64,000 bases of DNA, from NCBI GenBank assembly GCA_963976435.1, contig CAXBKQ010000020.1, positions 1 through 64,000 of the forward strand, given 5' to 3'. The position numbers and the translations under genes are program-made. The notes beneath the pieces are model-generated. The model made no database searches. It was not told where the DNA came from and worked only from the letters and a program-made list of their open reading frames with translations. Shown here piece after piece: positions 36,210 to 44,831 of the stretch. The DNA comes from CAKZNE01 sp963976435 (GTDB lineage Bacteria > Bacteroidota > Bacteroidia > Flavobacteriales > Schleiferiaceae). Every line of letters starts with the position of its first letter. Positions within the stretch are counted from its first letter, which is position 1.

Positions 36210-38101
36210 AAAAGGAGATTCTTCAAATCCTAAAAAGATATTGGGGATATAATTCATTTCGGGAATCCCAGGAGGATATTATATTTTCTATTTTAAAAGG
36301 CCAAGATACTCTCGCCCTACTTCCTACTGGTGGTGGGAAGTCAATTTGCTTCCAAGTGCCAATACTAAAACTCGATGGAATCGGAATTGTTGTATCTCCC
36401 CTAATTGCTCTAATGAATGACCAAGTTAGACAGTTAAAAAACAGAGGGATTTCCGCTGTAAGTATTAGCAGTGCCATGACCAATAAGGAAATTGATTTAA
36501 TCCTTGAAAATTCCGTTAATGGCAAATATAAATTCCTATACCTCTCTCCTGAGCGACTAAAAAATGATATGGTTCAGGCTAGGATGAAAAGGATGAATAT
36601 TAATCTCCTTGCAATTGATGAAGCCCATTGTATTTCCCAATGGGGATATGATTTCAGACCATCCTATCTCCAGATTTCTGAAATAAGAAAACTGCTCCCA
36701 GAAATTCCAGTTCTGGCATTAACCGCCACCGCTACTCCAATGGTGGTAGAGGATATTCAGGATAAACTGGAATTTAAAAAGCCTAGAGTTTTTCAAAAAA
36801 GTTTCTTTAGGGAAAACCTCCATTATAATATTTTAAAGACAGAACAGAAATGGACGCAAACTCTTGAAATCCTTAAGCGAATTAAGGGCACTGGTATCAT
36901 CTATTCAAGAAATAGAAAAAACACTGTAGAGATTGCCCAATGGCTTCAAAAATGTGGAGTTTCGGCCGATTTCTACCATGCCGGACTTAGCAATTTAGAC
37001 CGAGAACGAAAACAAGAGGAATGGATTGAGAATAAGACCAGAATAATGGTGAGCACCAATGCCTTTGGAATGGGTATAGATAAGGCAGATGTACGTTTGG
37101 TAATTCACCTTGAACTACCAGACAGTTTAGAATCCTATTTCCAAGAAGCAGGCAGAGGTGGTCGTGATGAAAAAACAGCCTATTCTATTGTCATTGTAGA
37201 CCCCTCTGATATTGAAAGATTAGAAAATAGATACTTAAATAATTTCCCAGATTTGGCATTTATTCGTCGTGTTTACCAGGCATTAGGTAATTATTTACAA
37301 TTGGCCCTGGGTTCTGGAGAAAATCAATCTTTTGATTTTGAAATTGAAGATTTTACTAAACAATATGGATTGCCAATTTTAAAAACATTTCAATCCTTAA
37401 AAATCTTGGAAAGGGAGTCTTATTTGAGTTTAAATGAAGGTTTTAATCAATCTAGTAAAATTTGGTTTAAAGCAGATCGGGCTAGCATTTATGATTATCA
37501 ATTGAGGAACAGTTCTATGGATGGATTAATAAAACTTTTATTTAGATCCTATGGAGGATTAGAGCTTGAATTTACCTCCATTAACGAATGGCTCATTGCC
37601 AAGCGATTGAAAAGCAGCAAAGCAAAAGTGATTTTGGCCCTATCCCAATTAAAAAACCAAGGACTAATTGATTATATACCAGCAAAAGAAAAGCCTCAAA
37701 TAATTATTTTAAAGCCTAGGTCGAAATCAGATTTTCTAAATATTTCTGATGAAAACCTAAAAGATAGATTTGAAAGCCTTAAGGATAGAATCCATTCCGT
37801 AGTGAACTTTGTTACTGAAGAAGAGCTTTGTAGAAGCAGAATTTTACTGAAATATTTTGGAGAGGAAAAATCTAATGACTGTGGTCATTGTGATGTTTGC
37901 CGAAAAAAAAATCAAAAAACATGGGATACTTCCAAAATATCTAAAGAAATATTGAATAAAGTATCCGAGGGTGAAATCGAAATATCTGAATTGTTTAAGC
38001 AGGTCTCATATCCTCAACAAATTGTAATTGAGGAAATTAGAAAATTAATAGACCAAGAACTAATAAGAGAAAGTGATGGACAGCTAAAACTAATGGTCTA
38101 A
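36206..38101 (+). CDS. recQ: RecQ-family ATP-dependent DNA helicase
   Basis: 631 residues. SF2 helicase motifs: motif 0 region FRESQEDII, Walker A LLPTGGGKS (38-46), DEAH box IDEAHCISQWGYDFRPSY (137-154), TATAT, and motif VI region QEAGRGGRD. The RecQ C-terminal zinc module is present (C in EELCRSR, then DCGHCDVC). The winged-helix part is divergent and I do not see a clear HRDC domain, so it is shorter than E. coli RecQ in domain content. Acts in recombination and replication-fork repair. Coupled by a 4-bp overlap to the ATPase gene upstream. Confidence 0.94.
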   Translation: MKKEILQILKRYWGYNSFRESQEDIIFSILKGQDTLALLPTGGGKSICFQVPILKLDGIGIVVSPLIALMNDQVRQLKNRGISAVSISSAMTNKEIDLILENSVNGKYKFLYLSPERLKNDMVQARMKRMNINLLAIDEAHCISQWGYDFRPSYLQISEIRKLLPEIPVLALTATATPMVVEDIQDKLEFKKPRVFQKSFFRENLHYNILKTEQKWTQTLEILKRIKGTGIIYSRNRKNTVEIAQWLQKCGVSADFYHAGLSNLDRERKQEEWIENKTRIMVSTNAFGMGIDKADVRLVIHLELPDSLESYFQEAGRGGRDEKTAYSIVIVDPSDIERLENRYLNNFPDLAFIRRVYQALGNYLQLALGSGENQSFDFEIEDFTKQYGLPILKTFQSLKILERESYLSLNEGFNQSSKIWFKADRASIYDYQLRNSSMDGLIKLLFRSYGGLELEFTSINEWLIAKRLKSSKAKVILALSQLKNQGLIDYIPAKEKPQIIILKPRSKSDFLNISDENLKDRFESLKDRIHSVVNFVTEEELCRSRILLKYFGEEKSNDCGHCDVCRKKNQKTWDTSKISKEILNKVSEGEIEISELFKQVSYPQQIVIEEIRKLIDQELIRESDGQLKLMV

Positions 38102-38168
38102 ATTTATTTTTAACATCCTATTGCTTTCTATATCTTTAAACCGACTCAAATAAAAACAGCAAACCGAG

Positions 38169-39155
38169 ATGAGAAAAATTACTTTGTGCATACTAACAGT
38201 ATTATTGTTTAGTGGATACCACAGTAAGGGACAAATACAGCCCGATCAACTATTAGGAGGATCTGCAAATGATATTAATTATTTAGCGGATGGTTATTTA
38301 AGACCTCTGGGTACAGCTCTTGCAGAAGGCCTAAACAATGGTTGGTATTCAACAGCCAAAACTCATAAACTTGGGAGGTTTGATATAATTGCCACCGTTT
38401 CTATTGTCCAAATCCCAGAAGTAGATAGAACCTTTCTTGTAGAAAATTCGAAATTGGAACAGCTACAACTAGTATCGGGTACCGTTGCGGAAGCGCCCAC
38501 AGCCTTCGGAAATGCCGGAACAGGACCAGCCTTAGAGTACAAGGCAGCACCAGGTGTTAGTAGTTTTAACCTTCCTGGAGGTACAGGCTTCTCTTATATT
38601 CCTGTTCCAATGGCAAAAATTTCAGTTGGATTAATAAAGAATACTGAAGTAACTTTCAGATATCTACCGGAAGTTACCATTCCAAGACTAGATGATGCCA
38701 AGCTTTCCATGCAAGGCTTTGGAGTAAAACACGATATTTTACAATGGATACCTGGAGGAAAAGTTCTTCCTTTTAGTGTTTCTGGATTTTTCGGCTATAC
38801 CAGTGTGGATTACTCTCAATCTTTAGGAGGTGATAAGCAATTATTATTAAATTCTACTGGTTTTACGGTAAGAGCATTAGTATCCAAGAAATTATTATTT
38901 CTTACACCCTATGTAGGATTTGGAGTTAATGGTGGAGGAACTAATATTCAACTGAGGGGAACTTTTGAAAACCCACTTCCTGGAGGAGCAGATTTTGTGG
39001 ATCCTTTAAACATTGATGCAGAAGATGCTGGAGGTTTTGTTGGAAATGTTGGTCTAAGATTTAAATTCTTATTTGTAGGAGCAGTGGTTGTAGATTATAC
39101 TTTCGGTGCCTATAATGCTCTAACTGCTGGATTAGGATTGAGTATTGATTTCTAA
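38169..39155 (+). CDS. DUF6588-like outer-membrane-associated protein
   Basis: 328 residues. Signal peptide ends near YHSKGQ. The N-terminal block (DINYLADGYLRPLGTALAEG, NNGWYSTAKTHKLGRFDI) and glycine-rich, beta-strand C-terminus (LFVGAVVVDYTFGAYNALTA) match the DUF6588-type family of Bacteroidota. The alternation of hydrophobic and polar residues suggests an outer-membrane barrel. Function unknown. It begins 67 bp after recQ. Confidence 0.75.
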   Translation: MRKITLCILTVLLFSGYHSKGQIQPDQLLGGSANDINYLADGYLRPLGTALAEGLNNGWYSTAKTHKLGRFDIIATVSIVQIPEVDRTFLVENSKLEQLQLVSGTVAEAPTAFGNAGTGPALEYKAAPGVSSFNLPGGTGFSYIPVPMAKISVGLIKNTEVTFRYLPEVTIPRLDDAKLSMQGFGVKHDILQWIPGGKVLPFSVSGFFGYTSVDYSQSLGGDKQLLLNSTGFTVRALVSKKLLFLTPYVGFGVNGGGTNIQLRGTFENPLPGGADFVDPLNIDAEDAGGFVGNVGLRFKFLFVGAVVVDYTFGAYNALTAGLGLSIDF

Positions 39156-39213
39156 AATTTGATAAATATTTTTTTTCACCATCCCATATTTTTAGGGGAT
39201 TTTTATTTCACAT

Positions 39214-40158
39214 ATGAAAGTAGTATTTATGGGTACACCAGAGTTTGCTGTGCCTTGTTTGTCCAAATTACACAAGTCCCAAATAGAAGTGGTTTCCGTT
39301 ATTACTGCGCCGGACAAACCATCTGGTAGAGGTAGGAAATTAGGTTCTTCTGCAGTAAAAGATTTTGCTGTAGAAAATAATATTCCCCTACTCCAACCCA
39401 GCAATCTGAAAGATCCTGAATTTTTGAATAATTTAAAAAAACTGAAGGCCGATCTTTTTGTGGTTGTAGCTTTTAGAATGCTACCGAAATTGGTTTGGGA
39501 AATACCAGCTTTGGGAACTATAAATCTTCATGCCTCACTATTACCAAATTATAGAGGAGCAGCACCAATAAATTGGGCTATTATTAATGGAGAAAGCAAA
39601 ACAGGACTCAGCACCTTTTTTATTAATGAGAATATAGACACTGGCGCGATAATCGATCAGCTGGAAATAGATATTGATAAAGATGAGAATCTTGCTAGTC
39701 TACATGATAGAATGAGTGAAACGGGTTCAAAGCTGCTTTTGGAAACGGTGCAAAAAATATTTCGGAAGGAAATAAGTCCTAAGGAACAAATAAAAAGAAG
39801 TACAGATAAGGATGCTCCAAAGCTCAATCCTGAAAATACTAGAATTGATTTTGGCAAATCTGTTTTAGAGGTACACAATCTTATTAGAGGATTATCCCCC
39901 TACCCTGGAGCCTACACCTTTTATAAAGCAAAAAATGAGGAAGCCCTTAAAGTGAAAATTTTTAGGACAGAATATGAGCAAAGAAAAGATCATGATGAAG
40001 CGGGATTTATCAGGTCTAATGACAAAGATGAATTGTTAATTTCCTGCAAAGACGGCTTCATCAAGGTGATGGAATTACAGATTCAGGGAAAAAAAAGAAT
40101 GAAAATTAAGGATCTTTTGAATGGATTTAAGTTCGATTTGCAGGGCCAATTTTTTTAA
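39214..40158 (+). CDS. fmt: Methionyl-tRNA formyltransferase
   Basis: 314 residues, standard length. It formylates initiator Met-tRNA. Formyl-folate domain with MGTPEFAVPCL, the loop KPSGRGRKL, and catalytic region NLHASLLPNYRGAAPINWAI; then NENIDTGAII; the C-terminal OB-like domain follows (NLIRGLSPYPGAY). All expected catalytic residues (N, H in the HASLLP context, and D of IDTG) are present. Confidence 0.97.
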   Translation: MKVVFMGTPEFAVPCLSKLHKSQIEVVSVITAPDKPSGRGRKLGSSAVKDFAVENNIPLLQPSNLKDPEFLNNLKKLKADLFVVVAFRMLPKLVWEIPALGTINLHASLLPNYRGAAPINWAIINGESKTGLSTFFINENIDTGAIIDQLEIDIDKDENLASLHDRMSETGSKLLLETVQKIFRKEISPKEQIKRSTDKDAPKLNPENTRIDFGKSVLEVHNLIRGLSPYPGAYTFYKAKNEEALKVKIFRTEYEQRKDHDEAGFIRSNDKDELLISCKDGFIKVMELQIQGKKRMKIKDLLNGFKFDLQGQFF

Positions 40159-40245
40159 ATGTGGCGTTATCACTACAATTTAGGGCCTCTTTATTAACAA
40201 AAGTTCAGAATTTTCAACAAAAACCTGTATTTTTTGGGCATAATC

Positions 40246-40275
40246 TTGCGCAATCCCGCTATTCGTCTAACTTTG
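40246..40275 (+). promoter_or_regulatory. Bacteroidota promoter of the HU gene
   Basis: TTG at 40246-40248, a 19-base spacer and TAACTTTG at 40268-40275 match the consensus exactly. It gives a leader of about 40 bases before the ATG at 40322, and shows that the in-frame ATG at 40277 is too close to be the start. Confidence 0.8.
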
Positions 40276-40321
40276 TTTGAACTTAATTGTTAATTGTTTA
40301 ACCAATAAATTATTCATCACT

Positions 40322-40591
40322 ATGAACAAAGCTGATCTTATTGATGCTATGGCCTCAGACTCTGGTATCTCTAAAGCTGCTGCAAAAAAAGCATTAGATT
40401 CTTTCACTGAAAACGTTTCTACAACACTTGAAAAAGGTGGAAGAGTTACTGTATTAGGATTTGGTACTTTTTCTACTTCTGAAAGATCTGCCCGTGAAGG
40501 ACGCAATCCTCAAACTGGTAAGAAAATTCAGATTCCAGCAAAAACCGTTGCTAAATTTAAAGCCGGTTCTGATTTGAACGGAAGACTTTAA
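40322..40591 (+). CDS. HU-family nucleoid protein
   Basis: 89 residues from the ATG at 40322 (MNKADLIDAMA). DNA-bending histone-like protein: helices 1-45, then VLGFGTFSTSERSAREGRNP and the beta-arm QTGKKIQIPAKTVAKFKAG. The arm proline in IQIPA that intercalates DNA is present. An upstream in-frame ATG at 40277 adds 15 residues foreign to the family and is rejected. Own promoter and terminator, so monocistronic. Confidence 0.96.
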   Translation: MNKADLIDAMASDSGISKAAAKKALDSFTENVSTTLEKGGRVTVLGFGTFSTSERSAREGRNPQTGKKIQIPAKTVAKFKAGSDLNGRL

Positions 40592-40614
40592 TAAGTAGTA
40601 ATACTTAAGCTATT

Positions 40615-40640
40615 AAATCCCGCAAAAGCGGGATTTTTTA
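40615..40640 (+). terminator. Rho-independent terminator of the HU gene
   Basis: Stem AAATCCCGC (40615-40623), loop AAAA, then GCGGGATTT (40628-40636) and more T. The stop codon of the convergent prmC gene lies within its edge, so it may work for both. Confidence 0.88.
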
Positions 40641-41480
40641 TTTCCATACCTGTAGAAATCTCCAATTTCCAGAAAGATCCTTTAGCAATTTCGTAGACCA
40701 AAACCTTTCTTTAAATAGCATTTCCGTCTCCTTAGCCAAATATTGATTGATTTCTAAAAACATGCTGCCAGTCAAACTTAAATGATGGCTCGCAATTTTC
40801 TCCATAGCCTTATAAAATATCAATGGATTAGAATCATCCACAAATAGTGCACTTTCTGGTTCAAAATTTAAAACTCTAGCCTCCATTTCTACCTTCTCCA
40901 TTTCCCTTATATATGGTGGATTGCTAATTATCAATTCATAGCTTTCCTCTAGAGGCTGCTTTTCAATATTTAGAATATCAAATTCTTCAAAATTTACCGC
41001 CAAACCATTAATCTCAGCATTTTCTGCAGCCAAAGCCAAAGCATCAAGGGAAATATCATAGGCCCAAACTTGTGCGGAAGGAAAAAGCCTTTTTAATCCT
41101 AAGGCTATGCAGCCACTACCAGTTCCAAAATCCGCAATAGACTTTGCAGGGGATAAGTCTAGTTTGGAAATATAGTCTAGTAATTCTTCAGTTTCAGGGC
41201 GAGGAATAAGTACACTTGAATTGAGTTTTAAATGGAGTCCAAAAAATTCTGTATTGCCTAGTACATATTGATAGGGAATATTATTTTTTAGTTTCTCTAG
41301 GTATTGATTCCATTTTCCAAGCCTATATTCAGGGATTATTGTTTTTGAATCCCTTGCGAATCCCCTTGTAATCTCAAATACATCCTCCAGGAAAATAGGA
41401 AATAAAAATTCTAGCTCAGAGGATGAATAAACATCTTTGAGCTCATTAAAGAAATCAATTTTTAGTTTTTCTAATACCAT
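40638..41480 (-). CDS. prmC: Release factor glutamine methyltransferase
   Basis: 280 residues. It methylates the GGQ glutamine of peptide-chain release factors using S-adenosylmethionine. SAM motif IADFGTGSGCIALGL (115-129) and catalytic NPPY (187-190); the N-terminal helical domain with IPYQYVLGNTEFF (68-80) and LIPRPETEEL is typical. It follows fabI by 60 bp, with a terminator between them, so it may use its own promoter. Confidence 0.95.
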   Translation of the reverse strand: MVLEKLKIDFFNELKDVYSSSELEFLFPIFLEDVFEITRGFARDSKTIIPEYRLGKWNQYLEKLKNNIPYQYVLGNTEFFGLHLKLNSSVLIPRPETEELLDYISKLDLSPAKSIADFGTGSGCIALGLKRLFPSAQVWAYDISLDALALAAENAEINGLAVNFEEFDILNIEKQPLEESYELIISNPPYIREMEKVEMEARVLNFEPESALFVDDSNPLIFYKAMEKIASHHLSLTGSMFLEINQYLAKETEMLFKERFWSTKLLKDLSGNWRFLQVWK

Positions 41481-41486
41481 TTTAAC

Positions 41487-41516
41487 AAAAAAAGATCTCC
41501 TCTGGGAGACCTTTTT
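41487..41516 (-). terminator. Rho-independent terminator of fabI
   Basis: On the minus strand GGTCTCC pairs with GGAGATC (41511-41505 with 41500-41494), one G·U pair, 4-base loop, followed by seven T. It lies 25 bases past the fabI stop codon. Confidence 0.8.
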
Positions 41517-41540
41517 ATATTTATAGGGTGAGAATAAATA

Positions 41541-42362
41541 CTACTCTTCGTTAGCCATAAACTGCTCCATCACAGCATCACTAATTCCCATATTGCTAAA
41601 TCCACCATCGTGGAATAAATTCTGAAGTGTAACCTTACGCGTTAAATCGCTAAACAAGGTAATCACATAATCTGCACATTCCTGAGCACTAGCATTTCCT
41701 AAGGGAGAAGTTTTTTCGGCAAAGCGAATAAAACCATCAAAACCTTTAACACCGCTACCGGCGGTAGTCATGGTTGGAGATTGAGAAATAGTATTTACCC
41801 TAACTTTCTTTTTAGTACCGAAGTGATATCCAAAGTTTCTGGCAATACTTTCCAAATAAGCTTTATTGTCAGCCATATCATTATAGTCTGGGAAGGTTCT
41901 TTGAGCCGCCATATAGGTTAAGGCTACAATACTTCCCCACTCATTCATACTATCTAATTTCCAAGCCGTTTGCATCACCTTGTGAAAGGAAACTGCGGAT
42001 ACATCCCAGCCTTTTTCTAGCCAATCATAATTTAGATTGGTATAATGCCTACCCTTTCTCACATTTACAGACATACCTATAGAGTGTAAAACAAAATCCA
42101 ATTTACCGCCTAAAATTTCTTCAGCTTTGGTAAAAAGATTTTCTAAATCCTCAGTAGAAGTAGCATCTGCTGGAATAATTTCTGATGAAGTAGCTTCGGC
42201 TAGTTTGTTTATTTCCCCCATTCTCATCGCCACGGGAGCATTGGTTAAAACAAATTTAGCACCATAGGCATGAGCATTTTCAGCCACTTTCCAAGCGATA
42301 GAATTACTATCTAAAGCTCCAAAAATAATCCCTCTTTTTCCTTCTAAAAGTTGTGAAGACAT
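41541..42362 (-). CDS. fabI: Enoyl-[acyl-carrier-protein] reductase, FabI type
   Basis: 273 residues. The NADH-dependent last step of fatty acid elongation. Divergent SDR motifs: GIIFGALDSNSIAW near 10-23, VLHSIGMS near 89, catalytic Y-x6-K within DYNDMADNK, and the substrate loop NTISQSPTMTTAGSG. Standard length. Followed by its own terminator. Confidence 0.96.
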   Translation of the reverse strand: MSSQLLEGKRGIIFGALDSNSIAWKVAENAHAYGAKFVLTNAPVAMRMGEINKLAEATSSEIIPADATSTEDLENLFTKAEEILGGKLDFVLHSIGMSVNVRKGRHYTNLNYDWLEKGWDVSAVSFHKVMQTAWKLDSMNEWGSIVALTYMAAQRTFPDYNDMADNKAYLESIARNFGYHFGTKKKVRVNTISQSPTMTTAGSGVKGFDGFIRFAEKTSPLGNASAQECADYVITLFSDLTRKVTLQNLFHDGGFSNMGISDAVMEQFMANEE

Positions 42363-42440
42363 AAAATTTATTTTGACTTGATTCGGCGGTAAAGGTAATC
42401 CATTTTTAGAATTTCAAAACTGCATTGCCAATTATTTCCA

Positions 42441-43070
42441 TTAGGGAATTCCTATGTATTTATGGGATTGTAGACTAATTTGCCATTTTGGGTTGGCCAT
42501 TACATAATCGGATATCAAAGGAATAATCTTCTCCCTTTTACTCCATTCGGGTTGTAAATATAATTTACAATTCACCCCTACTCTTTTGGCATGTTGCTCG
42601 GCCCAAACAAAATCATTTTGATTGTAAATAATAATCTTCAACTCATCCGCCATGGGATAAATATTGTCTACCGGTGGTTTTGTTTTTTTTGGAGATAAGC
42701 AAAACCAATCCCAAATACCACTGTTGGCATATGCTCCAGAAGTTTCTAGATGGATGGAAAGGCCTTTTTTACTCAAGGCCGCAGTTAAGGGTTCCATATT
42801 CCAAGTAAGTGGCTCTCCACCAGTTACTACCACAGTATCTGAGTATTTAGATGCATTATTTGCAATATCTTCAATATTAGTTGGAGGATGAAGCTCTGGG
42901 TTCCAGCTTTCTTTTACATCACACCAATGACATCCAACATCACAACCACCTATACGTATGAAATAGGCTGCTTTTCCACTATGATAACCTTCTCCTTGAA
43001 TGGTATAAAACTCTTCCATTAAGGGTAACATCTTACCCTTATTAACCAAATCTTCAATGCTATTTTGCAT
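42441..43070 (-). CDS. queE: 7-carboxy-7-deazaguanine synthase
   Basis: 209 residues. A radical-SAM enzyme of queuosine/preQ0 synthesis. The cluster motif CDVGCHWC gives C43, C47 and C50 (CxxxCxxC), preceded by FYTIQGEGYHSGKAAYFIRI (21-40), which is diagnostic of QueE. VVVTGGEPL and ETSGAY follow. No other que gene is adjacent. Start ATG at 43070 matches family length. Confidence 0.95.
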   Translation of the reverse strand: MQNSIEDLVNKGKMLPLMEEFYTIQGEGYHSGKAAYFIRIGGCDVGCHWCDVKESWNPELHPPTNIEDIANNASKYSDTVVVTGGEPLTWNMEPLTAALSKKGLSIHLETSGAYANSGIWDWFCLSPKKTKPPVDNIYPMADELKIIIYNQNDFVWAEQHAKRVGVNCKLYLQPEWSKREKIIPLISDYVMANPKWQISLQSHKYIGIP

Positions 43071-43209
43071 TTTGCAAAGGTAAGTTAGTTGAATCGTAAA
43101 AAAATGAGCTTTGTTGAAAATTGCTCTAATAACAATTATTCTACACGTCGAATTTTATGAAAAGGTATCTTAAGAATGTTTTAAATTGCACTCTAGTAAA
43201 GAAAAAGCC

Positions 43210-43803
43210 ATGCTAAATAAAAAATTCCTCTTTTCGATTCTTATAATAATAGGACTTGGATTTTCTTCTGAAGCGCAAAAGCTTAGCGCAAGAGCTGGAC
43301 TACTTCCAAATGATTGGCTTCGCAGACAAGGGGTTCCCGCATTTTTTGAGGCGGGTGTAGAATATGCTCCTGTAAGATATTTAAGTGCTATTGCCTCCTA
43401 TAAATTATTTATCAATTCCTTTGAACAAACGGCTGCCTATGGAAGGCCAGGTAGTGAGTTTAGCTTTCAACCACGGTTTTACTTTGATATTGAAGAGTAT
43501 AATGATGGTCCTTTTATTGCCTTTCCTATTTCCTATGCTATTCACGGAAAATATACGGCCATTAACTTATTGACTAGTTGCCAAACCACCTATCATCAAA
43601 GTTATAGGGAGTATTCAATTTTTCTAGGTTATAAAACAGCTGGCAGATGGGGTGTAGAGTTTTTTGGTGGCCCTTCGCGAAGGATAACCGACTTCTATAA
43701 AAATTCAACCTGTGGTGAAACACCCAATACTGATCAAACGGTTGGAACCTATAGAAAATGGTTACTCGAAGTTGGTGTCCGTTTTAGTTATAGAATTCTC
43801 TAA
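43210..43803 (+). CDS. Secreted hypothetical protein, probable outer-membrane barrel
   Basis: 197 residues from the ATG at 43210, which gives a clean signal peptide (MLNKKFLFSILIIIGLGFSSEAQ); the ATG at 43186 would add eight charged residues before it. The mature part is beta-rich with alternating aromatic residues and ends in VGVRFSYRIL, like outer-membrane barrels. Two cysteines (C of LLTSC and STCGE) may pair. No family recognised. The end overlaps the convergent MscS-like gene by 4 bp. Confidence 0.65.
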   Translation: MLNKKFLFSILIIIGLGFSSEAQKLSARAGLLPNDWLRRQGVPAFFEAGVEYAPVRYLSAIASYKLFINSFEQTAAYGRPGSEFSFQPRFYFDIEEYNDGPFIAFPISYAIHGKYTAINLLTSCQTTYHQSYREYSIFLGYKTAGRWGVEFFGGPSRRITDFYKNSTCGETPNTDQTVGTYRKWLLEVGVRFSYRIL

Positions 43804-44339
43804 CTTTTTGGATGTACCACCACACTTGGCTTTTGAATGGCTAGGTTATTAGGATAAGAAACAATTTCTCCTGTTTCTTTTTTTATTTCAATATAAAACA
43901 TGGTTAAATCCATAATCAATCCTTCAACACTATTTTCAGCATCCTCTATTCGAATTGTAGCACCAATTTTATGAGGAAAAAAGAAAAACAGCAAAACCGA
44001 AGCGGTAATATTGCTGAGAATAGACCAGTTTGCAAAAAGTGCTACCCCCACCACTGTGAAAATACTTGCGAAGTAAAAGGATAGGCCTGAAAGGGAAATT
44101 TGCCAGGTTAATCCGAATAAAGCCATAAATACGACAAGGTTTATTAGCCCTGTAATTTTTTTAACATAAAGCATTCTAGATTCATCCAAGCTATGTTTTT
44201 TGGCATGGCGAGTAATCAATCTTAGAATAATACTTCTGCTGATAAAGTATAGAATTAGGATTAGCAATGAAATAAACAACTCCACTGAATGGTTTGAAAA
44301 CCAATCCTTAATTCCTCCAAAAAATTCTTCTGTATTCAT
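43800..44339 (-). CDS. Small MscS-family mechanosensitive channel
   Basis: 179 residues. Three hydrophobic segments (about 20-42, 62-82, 88-118). The pore-lining helix and beta domain of MscS can be recognised: VVGVALFANWSILSNITASVLLF, then FFPHKIGATIRIEDAENSVEG. The protein stops after the beta domain (SYPNNLAIQKPSVV), lacking the large C-terminal cytoplasmic cage domain of E. coli MscS, so it is a minimal form. It would relieve osmotic pressure in the inner membrane. Confidence 0.87.
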   Translation of the reverse strand: MNTEEFFGGIKDWFSNHSVELFISLLILILYFISRSIILRLITRHAKKHSLDESRMLYVKKITGLINLVVFMALFGLTWQISLSGLSFYFASIFTVVGVALFANWSILSNITASVLLFFFFPHKIGATIRIEDAENSVEGLIMDLTMFYIEIKKETGEIVSYPNNLAIQKPSVVVHPKS

Positions 44340-44432
44340 TTGGCAAATTTAAGCCAAGAAGAGCTACCTAAACCATTTGACCTATAAAATTTAAAGGCTA
44401 TTATTATTCTCCCTATCTCTTTTTAAGGAAAA

Positions 44433-44594
44433 CTAGTTCAGGAGATTTTGACTTAAACACCATTTGTGTAATTCTGCTGCTTCTGCCCCACTTAGCACTC
44501 TCAGAGCCTTTTGGTATTCTTTTACAATTAGCCGTGGATCGAAACTTACTTTTTTGATAATGATCTTATAGTATTCTAATAATGAGGTTTTCAT
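44433..44594 (-). CDS. Small conserved-type protein (53 aa)
   Basis: ATG at 44594 to TAG at 44433, 53 residues. The sequence starts MKTSLLEYYKIIIKKVSFDP and continues LIVKEYQKALRVLSGAEAAE, ending KWCLSQNLLN. The pattern (LLEYYK, VSFDP, KEY-KAL, LS-AE) resembles a family of roughly 50-residue helical proteins I associate with Bacteroidota, of unknown function. No signal peptide. It sits alone in a 490-bp gap between the MscS-like gene and the C1 peptidase terminator. Assignment rests on my recollection of the family pattern. Confidence 0.7.
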   Translation of the reverse strand: MKTSLLEYYKIIIKKVSFDPRLIVKEYQKALRVLSGAEAAELHKWCLSQNLLN

Positions 44595-44781
44595 ATTCTA
44601 TTATTTCAATAAACTGATTTACTTATTTTACTTCATTTGCTGAAAGTCCATTAAAGACTTCCATTCCACTTCATACTTGATTTTTTAAGGAACAAGCAAT
44701 ATTCCAAATATTAAGAATGCAGAAATTGTCAGTTTATTTCAAATTAGGCTGTCAAAGTTTTGAATCTTATCAACAAGCAAT

Positions 44782-44810
44782 AAAAAAGCCTCGAAAAATC
44801 GAGGCTTTTT
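44782..44810 (-). terminator. Rho-independent terminator of the C1 peptidase
   Basis: Stem AAAGCCTCGA / TCGAGGCTTT (starting 44785) with an AAAA loop and T-runs on both ends; it lies 22 bases past the minus-strand peptidase stop codon. The stretch 44595-44781 holds no gene I can support. Confidence 0.85.
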
Positions 44811-44831
44811 GTCAGTTCATTTTTAATAGAA

